A stretch of DNA of 64,000 nucleotides from Roseateles sp. YR242 (GTDB lineage Bacteria > Pseudomonadota > Gammaproteobacteria > Burkholderiales > Burkholderiaceae_C): the NCBI RefSeq assembly GCF_900109745.1, contig NZ_FOAV01000007.1:248001-312000 (forward strand). Direction: 5' to 3'. Shown piece after piece: positions 26,727 through 41,022 of the stretch; positions within the stretch are counted from its first letter, which is position 1, and each line of letters opens with the position of its first letter. The translations under genes and the position numbers were made by a program. The notes under the pieces are model-generated. The model was given only the letters and a program-made list of their open reading frames with translations. It searched no databases and was not told where the DNA came from.

Positions 26727-27431
26727 ATGTTGCGCGCCATTGTTGTCCTGCTTCTCATCGTCAACGCGCTGTTCCTGGCCTGGCATCAGGGTTGGATGTC
26801 CACCGGGGCGGCCGCGCCATCGCGGCTGGAGCAACAGGTCCGGCCGGAACAGCTGAAACTGCTCGGCCAAAAAGCCGCGACCCAGTTGAGCAAGGTGGCC
26901 TGCGTGGAACTGGGCCCGCTGGAGACTGACGACGCGTTGCGCCAGACCACGGCTTTGCTGACCCGCTCCGGCGTGCCCAATGGCGCCTGGGAAGCCCAAA
27001 GCACGGCATCGGGCGGGACCTGGGCGCTGGCCACCATCAAGATGCCCAGCAAGGAATTCCAGGCCCGCAAGGAAGACACCTATCGCAGCGCACGCATTGC
27101 GTTCGAGCCGTTGCAGGGTTTCCCGGACGAGCAGCCGACGCTCGTGCTGAGCCGCCATGACAGCGAGGCCGCTGCGCAGGCGGCCCTGGACGGCATGAGC
27201 AAGCGCAACTACAAGGGGCTGCGGGTGTTGCGCTTGCAGGCGCCCACCCAGCACACCACGCTGCGCTTGCCGCGGGTGGACGGGCTGCAACTGGCCCGGT
27301 TGGATGCCGTGGCCAATCCACCCTGGGGCGCCAACCGCAAGAGCTGTGAAGTAGCGGCGGCATCGCCCGCAGGCGCACTGGTTGCAAGCGCACCCGCCGT
27401 CGGCGCCTCAGGTGCGCCAGCGACGAAGTAA
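26727..27431 (+). CDS. SPOR-domain-like membrane protein
   Basis: 234 residues from the ATG at 26727. One N-terminal membrane helix (about 2-20), then a periplasmic region whose centre (about 45-190) resembles a degenerate SPOR repeat: ACVELGPLETDDALRQTT and LVLSRHDSEAAAQAALDGM. SPOR domains bind denuded peptidoglycan at division sites. The gene follows birA closely and likely shares its transcript. Its last 24 bases overlap the convergent subtilase gene; the C-terminus is Ala/Ser/Pro-rich. Confidence 0.7.
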   Translation: MLRAIVVLLLIVNALFLAWHQGWMSTGAAAPSRLEQQVRPEQLKLLGQKAATQLSKVACVELGPLETDDALRQTTALLTRSGVPNGAWEAQSTASGGTWALATIKMPSKEFQARKEDTYRSARIAFEPLQGFPDEQPTLVLSRHDSEAAAQAALDGMSKRNYKGLRVLRLQAPTQHTTLRLPRVDGLQLARLDAVANPPWGANRKSCEVAAASPAGALVASAPAVGASGAPATK

Positions 27432-29258
27432 GCACACCAGCGCCAGCAGGCCGGCCAGCCAGGCGGCGCTGATGGCGCCACCTCCGCCGCCGCCTCCCCC
27501 GCCATCGCTGCTGCTGGACGGGGCTGGTGCGGGTGCCGGGCCATCCCGCGCCGCCACCACCGCCCGTACGGCGGCGCTGGCGTCCAGCATGCCGGCCCCA
27601 CAGGTGCTGGTGGTGCAATAACACTCCAGCTGCGCCGAGGTGCCCACCGTGGCGGGGTCCCGGCACTGGCTGGCGGAGACCGTCTGGGCGCCGGTGGTCG
27701 GGAAGGGCCGCGACGAACTCATGAGCAGGCTCTTCACCTGCGCGGGCGTGAGGGTTGAATCCACTGCGAGCATCAGGGCTGCCGTGGCGCTGACCAGCGG
27801 GGTCGAGAAGCTCGTGCCGGTGCCGACATAGTTGTAGGCATTGTCCGCAGCCACCGGCGTGGTGCTGCCACTGTTGGTAGTGGAGAGGATGGGGTAGAGG
27901 CAGCCGCTGCTGGTGACGCAGTTGCCGCCCGGTGCACTGATCGTCACCTCCGGCCCCAGGTTGGAGAAGCCCACCTTGGTCCCGGAGTGCCGCACGGCGG
28001 TCACTGCAATCACGTTGCGGCAGTTCGCTGGCGCACCCACGGCAATTCCGCCCTCGTCATTGCCGTTGCCTGCCGCAGCCACCACCACCGCCCCCTGGGC
28101 CAGTACGGCATTGACGGCGGACTGATAGCTGGAGGAACAGTTGCCGTCGCTGCCCAGGCTGAGGTTGATCACCCGCGCCGGGTTGGCATTGGTGGGCAGG
28201 CCCGGCACCAGGACCCCGGCCGCCCAGCGCATGCCGGCCTCGATGTCCGATTGCCAGCCGCCGCATTTGCCCAGCGCACGCACGGGCAGCAACCTGGCAC
28301 CGTAAGCCAGTCCGGCCATGCCCAGGCCGTTGTTGGCGGTGGCGGCGATCAGGCCGCTGACCCGGGTGCCATGCCAGGAGCTGGAGGCGATGTCGTCCGC
28401 CGTGCAGGTGTTGCCCAACCGGCCGCTGTCGATGTCCGCCTGGCTCACCCAGTCGCCGGGGTCGCTGGCATCGCTGTCAGCACCGTCGCCGTCATTGGCC
28501 GTGGCGGTGGCGGTGGTGCCCGCGCTCGCAAAGCCAATGAGGTCATAACCGTTGAGGATCTGGCCGCTGAGGTCCGGATGGTCAAAGCGCACCCCGGTAT
28601 CGATGACCGCCACCACAACACCGGAGCCGGTGCTCACATCCCACGCTGTCGGTGCGTTGACTGGGGAGAGCACCGAAGCGTCGGGGGCCTTGAGGTACCA
28701 CTGGCCGGCGGTGACACCGCCGCCGGCTGCGGTGGCGTAGAGCGGGTCATTGGGCGTCGCATAAGGGCGCCACCAGCGGTCCACCTCCACGGACTCCACT
28801 TCGCTGTCCTGCGCCAGTTGGCGTGCCAGTGCGGCGGAGCTGAGGCCCGCGGCGGTGAAAACATGGGTACGGCTGTCCAGGCTGCGCCGGGCGTTGAGCG
28901 GGTTGCCATGGCGCAGGCCCAGGGTGGTGGCACGTACCTGGGCGATGTCCTGCGCCTCCAGCGCAGTCGCGCGAGCGGCCAGCGGGCGCGCGCGGACGGA
29001 CGAAGCGTCCGCCTTGAAGCGGACGATGACCCGGGCGAAGTCGGCACGCTGATCGGGTGCTGCTGAGGCACGGCTGCGGGTCAGCACGCCGGCGGGCCCG
29101 GCTTGCGCTGGGGGAGTAGCGCCCGTCTGGCCGTCACTGGGGGTTGCCTGGGCCGGCAAGGGCATGGCGCAGAGGGTGGCGGCTGCGGTTGCAGCCATGA
29201 CGGTGAGGATGGCGGTCAGGGAGGGCGTGGCAAGGATGGCCCTCTTGCAGGCTGTCAT
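27408..29258 (-). CDS. S8 (subtilisin-like) serine protease with GlyGly-CTERM-like tail
   Basis: 616 residues from the ATG at 29258, preceded by AGGA; the frame continues upstream to 29393. Signal peptide about 1-38, then a propeptide and the S8 catalytic domain: Asp in AVIDTGVRFDHPDL, His in SWHGTRVSGL, Ser in GTGTSFSTPLVSA. The end is a run of eight to nine glycines, a hydrophobic helix (AAWLAGLLALVCLL) and RRWRT. That is the layout of GlyGly-CTERM proteins, which are exported by type II secretion and cut by rhombosortase. No rhombosortase gene is in the window. It overlaps the SPOR gene by 24 bases, tail to tail. Confidence 0.9.
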   Translation of the reverse strand: MTACKRAILATPSLTAILTVMAATAAATLCAMPLPAQATPSDGQTGATPPAQAGPAGVLTRSRASAAPDQRADFARVIVRFKADASSVRARPLAARATALEAQDIAQVRATTLGLRHGNPLNARRSLDSRTHVFTAAGLSSAALARQLAQDSEVESVEVDRWWRPYATPNDPLYATAAGGGVTAGQWYLKAPDASVLSPVNAPTAWDVSTGSGVVVAVIDTGVRFDHPDLSGQILNGYDLIGFASAGTTATATANDGDGADSDASDPGDWVSQADIDSGRLGNTCTADDIASSSWHGTRVSGLIAATANNGLGMAGLAYGARLLPVRALGKCGGWQSDIEAGMRWAAGVLVPGLPTNANPARVINLSLGSDGNCSSSYQSAVNAVLAQGAVVVAAAGNGNDEGGIAVGAPANCRNVIAVTAVRHSGTKVGFSNLGPEVTISAPGGNCVTSSGCLYPILSTTNSGSTTPVAADNAYNYVGTGTSFSTPLVSATAALMLAVDSTLTPAQVKSLLMSSSRPFPTTGAQTVSASQCRDPATVGTSAQLECYCTTSTCGAGMLDASAAVRAVVAARDGPAPAPAPSSSSDGGGGGGGGGAISAAWLAGLLALVCLLRRWRT

Positions 29259-29629
29259 GGTGGTCCTCATGGCAGCCATGGTGGCCAGGTGCATCGACTT
29301 CAGTCTGCGAGCGGGCATGGAGGCTCCATCAGCGTGGCGCGGTCTGTTGCGGCCGGCCATCCGGACCGGCATCCAGGCCGGCAATTCGTGCACCCGTGGC
29401 GGCTGATGCGGGGCACGACGGTGTGCCCGCCCAACCAGCGGAAGCCGCGCCCATTTGAACCCTGAAGGCGCTCAAAAAGAAAGCCCCGTAAACGGGGCCA
29501 ATGGAAAGCCCTGCAAGCGGGGCGAAAAACAAAGCCCCACCAGCCGGGGCAGAAAAAAGCCCCGCAAGCGGGGCCTCTGAGGCGCAGGTGGCTCGGCAGC
29601 GTCCTGCCGGCACCCCGGGTGAAGACGCC
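29259..29629. other. Gene-free stretch between gapA and the subtilase gene
   Basis: 371 bases. The half next to gapA holds four tandem hairpins (listed separately) and a small palindrome, GCCTCTGAGGC at 29573-29583. The other half (29259-29480) is leader DNA of the subtilase gene; its open frame extends in phase to 29393 but shows no family resemblance, and I see no further structure. Confidence 0.55.
29483..29574 (-). terminator. Four tandem terminator hairpins downstream of gapA
   Basis: Near-identical stem-loops at 29559-29574, 29534-29550, 29508-29523 and 29483-29498, each with a GCCCC/GGGGC-type five to six base stem. On the minus strand, the direction of gapA, each is followed by a T-rich tract (TTTTTTC, TTTGTTTTT, TTT, TTTCTTTTT). 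They form an unusually strong, redundant stop. Confidence 0.8.
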
Positions 29630-31772
<2,143 letters not shown>

Positions 31773-31821
31773 ATGACTCTCCCTGCACGGGCGTGGTGTT
31801 GTCCCCGTCGCCCGAAACAAG

Positions 31822-31845
31822 AAGGGGGTGTTTGCACACCCCCTT
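31822..31845 (-). terminator. Hairpin after tkt
   Basis: AAGGGGGTGT (31822-31831) pairs perfectly with ACACCCCCTT (31836-31845) around TTGC. On the minus strand TTCTTGTTT follows, so it can end or attenuate tkt transcription before the TonB-like gene. Confidence 0.65.
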
Positions 31846-31853
31846 TCGTTCCA

Positions 31854-33911
<2,058 letters not shown>

Positions 33912-34074
33912 GGCTTTTCGGGGGCAGTTTGCGGAAAACCGGGATTCTAAAGCCCCGGTCGGATTTCATCGCCCGCGGGCTTGGAAAGCGCTGGGTTGGC
34001 TTGGCAAGCACCGGCCCGGACCGAGGTCGCCCACGATTCGGGACCGTGACGGTGACCGAAGGCGGCGGAGGGCG

Positions 34075-34764
34075 TCAGTCGCCGTTCAGCGCTTCGAGCT
34101 GTGCAGGCGTCCCTACGTTGGCCCAAGGGCCGCAGTAAAGCTCGGCTGTGACGGCACGGGCCTGGATGGCTCGGTCCAGGCTGAAACGGATGCGCTGGTG
34201 CCGTCCCGGCGCAACACCGTCGAAGAAGGTCCGGCGGTAGAGGCCGATGTTGCTGTATACCTGCAGGTCGCCATCAATGGTGGCGTAGCCGTCGCTATCA
34301 ATGCCGAAGTCGCCCTTGGGGTGCAAAGGCTGCTTGGGGACGAACCAGAGATGCGCCAGCAGCGGGCTGGCCGCGAAGGCCGCGGCCACGGCGGGGTCGA
34401 AGCCGAACTCGGGGATGAAGATGTCCGCCGAGACCGCCCAGAAGCTGTCGTCTCCATCCGCGCAGAGCAGGTCCAGCGCCGTGGCAATGCCGCCGCCCGT
34501 CTCCAGCGCCCCCCCATACTGACGGCCTTCATGGCTGTAGTGCAGGCGGATGCCCCAGCGGCTGCCGTCTCCCAACGTGGCTTCGAACTGCTCGTCCAGC
34601 CAGGCGGTGTTGATGACGATGTCCCGGATGCCCGCCGCCACAAAGGCCTCGATGTGCCACTCGATCAGCGGCTTGCCGCGCACCACCAGCAAGGGCTTGG
34701 GCGTATGGTCGGTCAGCGGCCGCATGCGCTCGCCGCGCCCGGCCGCAAGAATCATGGCTCGCAT
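34075..34764 (-). CDS. Nucleotidyltransferase, MurU-like
   Basis: 229 residues from the ATG at 34764, sharing one base with the ybdK stop (TGATG). The N-terminal signature AAGRGERMRPLTDHTPKPL is that of sugar-1-phosphate nucleotidyltransferases; the length and GPWANVGTPAQLEAL end are those of MurU, which makes UDP-MurNAc in cell-wall recycling. The partner kinase AmgK is not in the window, so the substrate remains open. Last gene of the antiporter-ybdK-murU operon. Confidence 0.82.
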   Translation of the reverse strand: MRAMILAAGRGERMRPLTDHTPKPLLVVRGKPLIEWHIEAFVAAGIRDIVINTAWLDEQFEATLGDGSRWGIRLHYSHEGRQYGGALETGGGIATALDLLCADGDDSFWAVSADIFIPEFGFDPAVAAAFAASPLLAHLWFVPKQPLHPKGDFGIDSDGYATIDGDLQVYSNIGLYRRTFFDGVAPGRHQRIRFSLDRAIQARAVTAELYCGPWANVGTPAQLEALNGD

Positions 34765-35891
34765 CAGGAAATCCTTCGCCCCGCCCATCGCTCACATTGC
34801 TGGCGCACCAGCTCGTTGAGCAGTTGCTCCTTGTCCACCACACCGCGCGCCCAGGTGGCGTCATTGCCTTGCCAGCGCATTTCCTCGCGCACAAAGCGCA
34901 ACGCCGGCTCCGCTCGCAAGGCCACGGCGTGTGGCTCCAGCGCGTGCAGGGTCACGTTCAGGTCTTCGCGCAGGCTGCGGTGCTCACCCGTCTTCGGGTC
35001 GACGAAGGTGCCGTCCAGCCCGAAGCGGCAGGCCTGGAACCGGTTGAAGGTGTAGGGCAGATAGTCATCCTCGGCCAGCGCGAAGGGCTGGTCGTGGCTG
35101 ATCCAGCGCGCCAGGCATTGGATGAGCGCCGCCAGGGCCGACGCCTTCTCGATGGTCAGCGGCGTATCCAGCACACGCACCTCGATCGTGCCGAACTCCG
35201 GCTTGGGTCGAATGTCCCAATAGAAGTCCTTCATGCTCTTGACCACGCCGGTACGGGTCATCTTCTGGAAGAAGACCAGGAAGTCGTCCCAGGTCAGCAC
35301 AAACGGCGCACGGCCCGACAACGGGAAGGCAAACACCGAGTTCAGGCGCGCTGAATGAAAGCCGGTGTCGGCCCCCTGCACATACGGCGACGACGCGGAC
35401 AGTGCAATCAGATGGGGGATGAAGCGCGAGAGCCCGTGCAGCAACCGCAGCGCCTGGTCCGGCCCTTCACATCCGATGTGGACGTGCTGGCCGAAAACCG
35501 TGAACTGCTTGCTCAGATAGCCGTAGAGCCCGGAAATCTCTTGGAAGCGCGGCTTGTCGAAGATGCGCTGCTTGCTCCAGTGCTGGTAGGGATGGGTACC
35601 CCCACCGGACAGACCCAGGTTGAGCTTGTCGGCACTGCGCACCAGCGCATCCCGCGTGATCGTGAGCTGGTCCAGCACCTGGTCATAGCTCTCGCACACG
35701 CCCGTGCAGAGCTCGATCATGCTGTCAGTGATCTCGGGCGTCACATCGCCCGGAAGCGCCACGCCCTTCATCAGCCGCAACAGGTCCTTGGACCCCGGCG
35801 TCAGGTCGTAGTCGTGGCGGTTGACGATCTGCAGTTCCAGCTCCACCCCCATCGTCAGAGGGCGCGAAGTGGCAAAAGGTTCCAGGCTCAT
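34764..35891 (-). CDS. ybdK: Glutamate--cysteine ligase family 2 (YbdK-type carboxylate-amine ligase)
   Basis: 375 residues. Family signatures: [12 protein letters not shown] near the start, [15 protein letters not shown] in the middle and [19 protein letters not shown]. YbdK-type enzymes have weak gamma-glutamylcysteine ligase activity and probably other physiological substrates. The gene overlaps the antiporter gene upstream by four bases and the MurU-like gene downstream by one, so all three are translated together. Confidence 0.88.
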   Translation of the reverse strand: MSLEPFATSRPLTMGVELELQIVNRHDYDLTPGSKDLLRLMKGVALPGDVTPEITDSMIELCTGVCESYDQVLDQLTITRDALVRSADKLNLGLSGGGTHPYQHWSKQRIFDKPRFQEISGLYGYLSKQFTVFGQHVHIGCEGPDQALRLLHGLSRFIPHLIALSASSPYVQGADTGFHSARLNSVFAFPLSGRAPFVLTWDDFLVFFQKMTRTGVVKSMKDFYWDIRPKPEFGTIEVRVLDTPLTIEKASALAALIQCLARWISHDQPFALAEDDYLPYTFNRFQACRFGLDGTFVDPKTGEHRSLREDLNVTLHALEPHAVALRAEPALRFVREEMRWQGNDATWARGVVDKEQLLNELVRQQCERWAGRRIS

Positions 35892-37129
35892 CGCTTGGCC
35901 TCCGAGTGCGAGGTGTGCGGCTGATGTTCACCGGCCAGGCGCAAGGCCCACTGCACGGCGATGGGGCCCACCAGTTCCATGAGCGCGATGGTCGAGAGGA
36001 TCACGGGCGCCAGCACGGCGGCAATATCCGGATGCCGGGCCTGGACCTCGCTGTACAACACCAGGGTGGTGCCGGAGAGCGGGCTCAGGCACACCGCCAG
36101 CGCTATGCCCTGGCGGGCATCGATGCCGCTCACCCGGGCCAGGCCCACCAGCGCCACCGCCTTGCCCAGCAGGCGCAGCAGCAGCAACCCCAATGCCAGC
36201 ACCACGCCGGTGGCCAGCGCCTGCAGGGTCCAGGCGGAGCCCACCACCACAAACAGCATCAGCACCAGCACACCGCCTGCGGTGCCGAAGTGGCGCGGCC
36301 ACACCCAGGGCCGTTCGGTGGTGTTGCGCAGCACCATGCCGGCCAGCAGCGGCACCAGCAGCGTGGAGAGATTGAAGACACGCGCCACGCTCAGCGCCAC
36401 CAGCACCAGGCCCAGCAGCATCAGCACCGAGTTCTCATTGCGCAGATCCAGCCGGCGCATCAGCCAGGCCGTGAGGCGCGCCAGCACAATGGCCACGACG
36501 ATGGAGCCCGCAAAGGCGTACAGCGGCTGGGCGATGGCTTCCAGCCAATCGCCCTTCTGGTCCAGCTGCAGCCAGCCCATGAGCAGTTTGTGCGCCAGCA
36601 CACCATAGATGGTGTTGAGCGCGGCCAGGGCCACCATGCGCTCACTGACCTGGCCGGCAGCCTGCAGCTCAGACCCCACGCGGCCGATCACGGCGGCCGA
36701 CGAGGCCAGCGTCAGCACGGCACAGCTCATCGCCATCAGCGGAGCCACGCCCAGCAGCGTGAGGCCATAACCCACCACCACAAAGCTGGCCACGGCTTCC
36801 GCCGCGCTGGACCACAGCAGTGCCTTGTTGTTGCGCAGCCAGCGTAGATGGACACGCGAGCCCATCTCGAACAGCAGCAGCGCCAGCGCCAAGTCAACGA
36901 CCAGCCGCAGCCGGCCATCCAGCGCACCATTGGCGAAGATGCCGTGGCCCAGGGCCGCCAGCAGCATGCCGATGACGCTATAGCCCACCACACGGGGCAG
37001 GCCCAGACGGCGGTTGACGAATTCGCCAAGCAGCCCGGCGGCCACCATGATCAGCGAGGCCCAGAACAGCCAGTCCAGACGCGGCGGCCAGGAACTGAAC
37101 TGAAGAAAGTTAGCGAGGTCGTTCATCAA
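35888..37129 (-). CDS. CPA2-type cation:proton antiporter (Kef-like membrane domain)
   Basis: 413 residues with 11-13 hydrophobic segments and a short hydrophilic C-terminus. [16 protein letters not shown] and [14 protein letters not shown] near the N-terminus match Kef/CPA2 exchangers. The cytoplasmic RCK (TrkA-N) domain that binds glutathione in KefB/C is missing. It starts a three-gene coupled operon with a gamma-glutamyl ligase, which hints at thiol- or peptide-linked control of ion efflux, by inference only. Confidence 0.85.
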   Translation of the reverse strand: MMNDLANFLQFSSWPPRLDWLFWASLIMVAAGLLGEFVNRRLGLPRVVGYSVIGMLLAALGHGIFANGALDGRLRLVVDLALALLLFEMGSRVHLRWLRNNKALLWSSAAEAVASFVVVGYGLTLLGVAPLMAMSCAVLTLASSAAVIGRVGSELQAAGQVSERMVALAALNTIYGVLAHKLLMGWLQLDQKGDWLEAIAQPLYAFAGSIVVAIVLARLTAWLMRRLDLRNENSVLMLLGLVLVALSVARVFNLSTLLVPLLAGMVLRNTTERPWVWPRHFGTAGGVLVLMLFVVVGSAWTLQALATGVVLALGLLLLRLLGKAVALVGLARVSGIDARQGIALAVCLSPLSGTTLVLYSEVQARHPDIAAVLAPVILSTIALMELVGPIAVQWALRLAGEHQPHTSHSEAKR

Positions 37130-37334
37130 AACGGGGGTACTCCTCGGTTGGTGAGCGGCCGGCCATTCTAGGGCGCGGTCGCGGAGGATCCACCGTCTGG
37201 GGCGGATGGTGAAACGTGCGCTGGCGCACCCTCAACCCTTGGCGGGCAGGGCACGCATGACACACGGTAGCGGCGGGGCCGGACCCGCCCTGCTTCTACA
37301 GGCCGCGCCGGCGTTGCCCCTGACGTTCAGCGCA

Positions 37335-38315
37335 TCAAGTGGCCAGGGGTTTGGTGATCTCGTCGATGCGGGCCAGCACGTCCGGGGTGAGCTTCGGCGT
37401 GACCGCCAGCGCGCCCAGGTTGTCCTGCAGCTGGGACAACCGGCTCGCGCCCAGGATCACGGTCGAGACGCGAGGATTGTGATTGATCCAGGCGATGGCC
37501 AGTTGCGCCAATGTGCAGCCCAGGTCCTTGGCGACGGCCTCAAGCTGCACCACCGCCCCGTTCTTCGCCGTGTCCTGCAACTGATCACGCATCCAGCTCA
37601 TGCTTTCCAGCGAGGCGCGGCTGCCTTCCGGTATGCCGTTGCGGTACTTGCCGGTCAACAGGCCGGAGGCCAGCGGGCTCCAGGTGGTCAGGCCCAGGCC
37701 CATGTCCTCATACAGCCGCGCATATTCCTGTTCCACGCGCTGGCGGTGGAAGAGGTGGTACTGCGGCTGCTCCATCACCGGCTTGTGCAGGTGGTGGCGC
37801 TCGGCGATCTCGTAGGCGGCGCGGATATCGGCCGCACTCCATTCACTGGTGCCCCAGTAAAGCGCCTTGCCCTGGGTGATCATGTCGCTCATGGCGCGCA
37901 CCGTCTCTTCGATCGGCGTGTGCGGGTCCGGGCGGTGGCAATAGACCAGGTCGATGAACTCCAGCTGCATGCGCTTGAGCGAGCCGTCGATGGCCTGCAT
38001 CAGGTACTTGCGGTTGAGCGTGTTCTGGAAGTTCACCGTCAGGCCTTCGCGTGCGATGCCCCAATAGAACTTGGTGGAGACCACATAGGTGTGGCGCGCC
38101 CAGCCGAGCTGGCGGAACACCTGGCCCATGATCTCTTCGCTCTTGCCCATGGCGTAGACCTCGGCGTTGTCGAAGAAGTTCACGCCGGCGTCACGGGCGG
38201 CAGCCATCAGCTCCACGGCGGCGCCGATGTCCACCTGGTTGTGATACGTGACCCAGGAGCCCAGCGACAGTTCGGAGACTTGCAGGCCACTGCGGCCCAG
38301 GCGACGGTATTGCAT
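37335..38315 (-). CDS. Aldo/keto reductase, KCNAB/YghZ-like
   Basis: 326 residues from the ATG at 38315, preceded by GAGGAA; the frame extends upstream to 38582 without resemblance. (beta/alpha)8 NADPH-dependent reductase. Catalytic tetrad visible: Asp and Tyr in [14 protein letters not shown], Lys in VSTKFYWG, His in LVYCHRPDP. The sequence order fits the potassium-channel beta-subunit-like group, which includes YghZ (methylglyoxal reductase). It is divergent from the UbiH-like gene. Confidence 0.92.
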   Translation of the reverse strand: MQYRRLGRSGLQVSELSLGSWVTYHNQVDIGAAVELMAAARDAGVNFFDNAEVYAMGKSEEIMGQVFRQLGWARHTYVVSTKFYWGIAREGLTVNFQNTLNRKYLMQAIDGSLKRMQLEFIDLVYCHRPDPHTPIEETVRAMSDMITQGKALYWGTSEWSAADIRAAYEIAERHHLHKPVMEQPQYHLFHRQRVEQEYARLYEDMGLGLTTWSPLASGLLTGKYRNGIPEGSRASLESMSWMRDQLQDTAKNGAVVQLEAVAKDLGCTLAQLAIAWINHNPRVSTVILGASRLSQLQDNLGALAVTPKLTPDVLARIDEITKPLAT

Positions 38316-38514
38316 AGGGGTTCCTCTGTTTGGAAGGCGCGCACGGACAACACGCAAGCGTAGCGGAGTTGCGTGAACATTGCTCAACCGCAGAAGACAG
38401 TTCGGAAGACGGGCGATGGCCGCGCCGTTGAAGGGGCGGGGTGCAGGCCCGGCGCTATAGTGCCCGGACCGTGCCACCACTGTCGGGCGGCACCTGCCGT
38501 ACGGGGCCACCGCC

Positions 38515-39786
38515 ATGCCAGAGTCCACTGCCAGCCACCCCTTTGGCGCTTCGCGCGCCCATTCCTCGTCGCAAGGCGCCACGGGCCCCTCCTCGTTGAG
38601 GTTGGCGGTCGTGGGCGCGGGGCCGGCCGGGCTGGCGCTGGCCTTGCTCGCCGCGCGTTATCTGCCGCTGGCCCAGATCAGCGTCTTTGATGCACGCCCG
38701 CTGGAGCGGGATGTGTCGGGGGACCCGCGCACGCTGGCGCTGTCGCTGGGCAGCGTGCAGCTGTTGCAGCGGCTGAAGGTGTGGCCCGCAGCTCAGGCCC
38801 AGGCCATCCGCGAAGTGCATGTCAGCCAGGCGCCACCGACCTTGAGCGCCTCCTGGTTTGGCGCCTCGGGCGAGCCCGAGGTTCATATTTCTGCCGAGGA
38901 GCAGGCCGTGCCGCAACTGGGTGCGGTGCTGAGCTACGGCCAATTGGTCGCGCCGCTGCAGGCCGCGTGGCAAACCGCAGCTGCTCTGGAACCCGCACGG
39001 CTGTTCAGCCGGTTTGGCCAGCCGGTGACCGCGATCAAGCAGGACAACGCAGGTGAGGTCGAGGTGGATGCCGACATCGCGGAGCGCTTCGACCTGGCCG
39101 TCATTGCCGAGGGCGGTGTGTTCTCGGAGCAGGCGCGTAAATCGCTCAGCCACGACTACCGCCAGAACGCCTGGGTGGGGACGGTGACCTTGTCGCCGGG
39201 CAGCCCCGCTGGCGTGGCCTACGAGCGCTTCACGCGCCGTGGGCCGCTGGCCTTGCTGCCGCTGCCCGACCAGGACGGCCGCCGCCGCGCCGCGCTCGTC
39301 TGGTGCCAGCCGCAGGATGATGATGACGTGGGTTCGTTGAGCGACGCCCAGCGTCTGATGGTGCTGAACCAGCAACTGCCGGACGCCGTGGGCCCGCTGC
39401 TGGACATCAGTGCGCTGAAGTGCTTCCCGCTGGGCTTGAATGCCGAACGCACCTTGGTGGACCGGCGCTGCGTGCGCATCGGCAATGCGGCGCAGACGCT
39501 GCACCCGGTGGCGGGGCAGGGCCTCAACCTGGGGTTGCGGGATGCGTTCTCGTTGGTGGAGGCACTGCGCCGTCAACCATCCGTGGACAGCGCCTTGCGC
39601 CGTGTCGAATTCCAGCGTGCGCCGGACCGCTGGGCCACCATCGTCACCACCGACGCGCTGGCGCGGAGCTTTGTGTGGCGCTGGCCGGGCCTGCCGGCTG
39701 CGCGCGGTGTCGGTCTGGCCGCCTTGCAGGCCTTGCCGCCAGTGAAGCGGTTGCTGGCCAGCCAGATGATGTTCGGGCGACGGTGA
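38515..39786 (+). CDS. FAD-dependent monooxygenase, UbiH/UbiF/Coq6 family
   Basis: 423 residues. FAD-binding [17 protein letters not shown] at about residues 24-40, the [15 protein letters not shown] segment of ubiquinone hydroxylases, and [21 protein letters not shown] near the C-terminus. It probably hydroxylates a ring carbon in ubiquinone synthesis; which position cannot be told. A disordered N-terminus of about 20 residues is present. Its stop overlaps the GTG of an MFS gene (GTGA). Confidence 0.9.
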   Translation: MPESTASHPFGASRAHSSSQGATGPSSLRLAVVGAGPAGLALALLAARYLPLAQISVFDARPLERDVSGDPRTLALSLGSVQLLQRLKVWPAAQAQAIREVHVSQAPPTLSASWFGASGEPEVHISAEEQAVPQLGAVLSYGQLVAPLQAAWQTAAALEPARLFSRFGQPVTAIKQDNAGEVEVDADIAERFDLAVIAEGGVFSEQARKSLSHDYRQNAWVGTVTLSPGSPAGVAYERFTRRGPLALLPLPDQDGRRRAALVWCQPQDDDDVGSLSDAQRLMVLNQQLPDAVGPLLDISALKCFPLGLNAERTLVDRRCVRIGNAAQTLHPVAGQGLNLGLRDAFSLVEALRRQPSVDSALRRVEFQRAPDRWATIVTTDALARSFVWRWPGLPAARGVGLAALQALPPVKRLLASQMMFGRR

Positions 39787-40985
39787 GCAGTACCTCTTCC
39801 GCCAGTGACTGGGCCCAGCCCGGCACGCCCGCCTACCGCCGTATCACCTTCGCCCTGTTCCTGGCGGGGTTCACGACCTTCTCCTTGCTCTACAGCGTGC
39901 AGCCCCTGCTGCCGCTGTTTGCGCACGAGTTCCAGGTGGGCGCGGCAGCCAGCGCGTTGTCGCTGTCTCTGGCCACAGGTTGTCTCGCCTTCGCCATCAT
40001 GTGTGCGGGTGCGCTGTCCGAGAGCATGGATCGACGCCGGCTGATGTTTGCGTCCATGACGCTGGCCGCGTTGCTCAATCTGCTGGCCTCGCTGCTGCCG
40101 AGCTGGCACGCACTGCTGGTGGCTCGGGCGCTGGAGGGCTTGGTGTTGGGCGGTGTTCCCGCTGTGGCCATGGCGTATCTGGCTGAAGAGATTCACGCCG
40201 GTGGTCTGGGGCGCGCCATGGGCCAGTATGTGGCGGGTACCGCGTTCGGCGGCATGATGGGCCGTGTGGGTGTGAGCCTGCTGAGCGACGCCTTCGGTTG
40301 GCGCCCGGCGCTGTTCATCGTGAGCGTGGCGGGTCTGTTGGCGGCGGCGGGGTTCTGGTGGCTGTTGCCGCCGTCCAAGCACTTCGTGCGGCGCCAGGGC
40401 GTGAAGTTCTCGGAACACGTGGCGGCGTGGCGCGGGCACCTGAGCCATCCGGCCTTGCCCTTCCTGTTCGCCATGGGCTTCCTGATGATGGGCACCTTCG
40501 TGGCCGTCTACAACTACGCTGGCTTCCGGTTGATGAAGGCGCCGTTCTCGCTGAGCCAGAGCGCCATCGGCCTGATCTTCTGCGCCTATCTCTTCGGCAT
40601 CGTGGCCTCGGCGACGGCCGGTGGCATGTCAGACCGCTTTGGCCGCGCGCCGGCGCTGCTGACGGGCATCGGGCTGGCGATTGCGGGTGTGCTGTTGAGC
40701 CTGTCCACCTGGCTGCCCGCCGTGATCCTGGGCATCGTGCTGCTGACCATCGGCTTCTTTGTGGCGCATTCGGTCAGCAGCGCCTGGGTGGGCGCGCTGG
40801 GTGGACGCAACAAGGGGCATGCGGCCTCGCTGTACCTGCTGGCCTACTACGTCGGGTCCAGCACGCTCGGCGCGTTCGGCGGGTGGTTCTGGGACCACCA
40901 GGGGTGGCCGGCGCTGGTGGTGTATGCGCTGGGGCTGCTGGGTTTGGCGGTGGGGGCTGCATGGGCCCTCAAGCGCCGGGTCTGA
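39783..40985 (+). CDS. MFS transporter, YnfM-like
   Basis: 400 residues from the GTG at 39783, which overlaps the stop of the UbiH-like gene by four bases. Twelve hydrophobic segments. MFS loop motifs: SESMDRRRLM after helix 2 and SDRFGRAPA between helices 8 and 9. FLAGFTTFSLLYSVQPLLPL in helix 1 is typical of the YnfM group of efflux-type permeases. The substrate is unknown. A twelve-base hairpin directly follows the stop. Confidence 0.88.
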   Translation: MSSTSSASDWAQPGTPAYRRITFALFLAGFTTFSLLYSVQPLLPLFAHEFQVGAAASALSLSLATGCLAFAIMCAGALSESMDRRRLMFASMTLAALLNLLASLLPSWHALLVARALEGLVLGGVPAVAMAYLAEEIHAGGLGRAMGQYVAGTAFGGMMGRVGVSLLSDAFGWRPALFIVSVAGLLAAAGFWWLLPPSKHFVRRQGVKFSEHVAAWRGHLSHPALPFLFAMGFLMMGTFVAVYNYAGFRLMKAPFSLSQSAIGLIFCAYLFGIVASATAGGMSDRFGRAPALLTGIGLAIAGVLLSLSTWLPAVILGIVLLTIGFFVAHSVSSAWVGALGGRNKGHAASLYLLAYYVGSSTLGAFGGWFWDHQGWPALVVYALGLLGLAVGAAWALKRRV

Positions 40986-41011
40986 GCGGTCGCTTCTGCA
41001 AGCGGCCGCTC
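40984..41011 (+). terminator. Hairpin after the MFS gene
   Basis: GAGCGGTCGCTT (40984-40995) pairs with AAGCGGCCGCTC (41000-41011), twelve pairs with one G-T, loop CTGC. It begins inside the stop codon region. No T tract follows, so it may protect mRNA or work with Rho rather than terminate by itself. Confidence 0.5.
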
Positions 41012-41022
41012 TGCCAAGAGGC

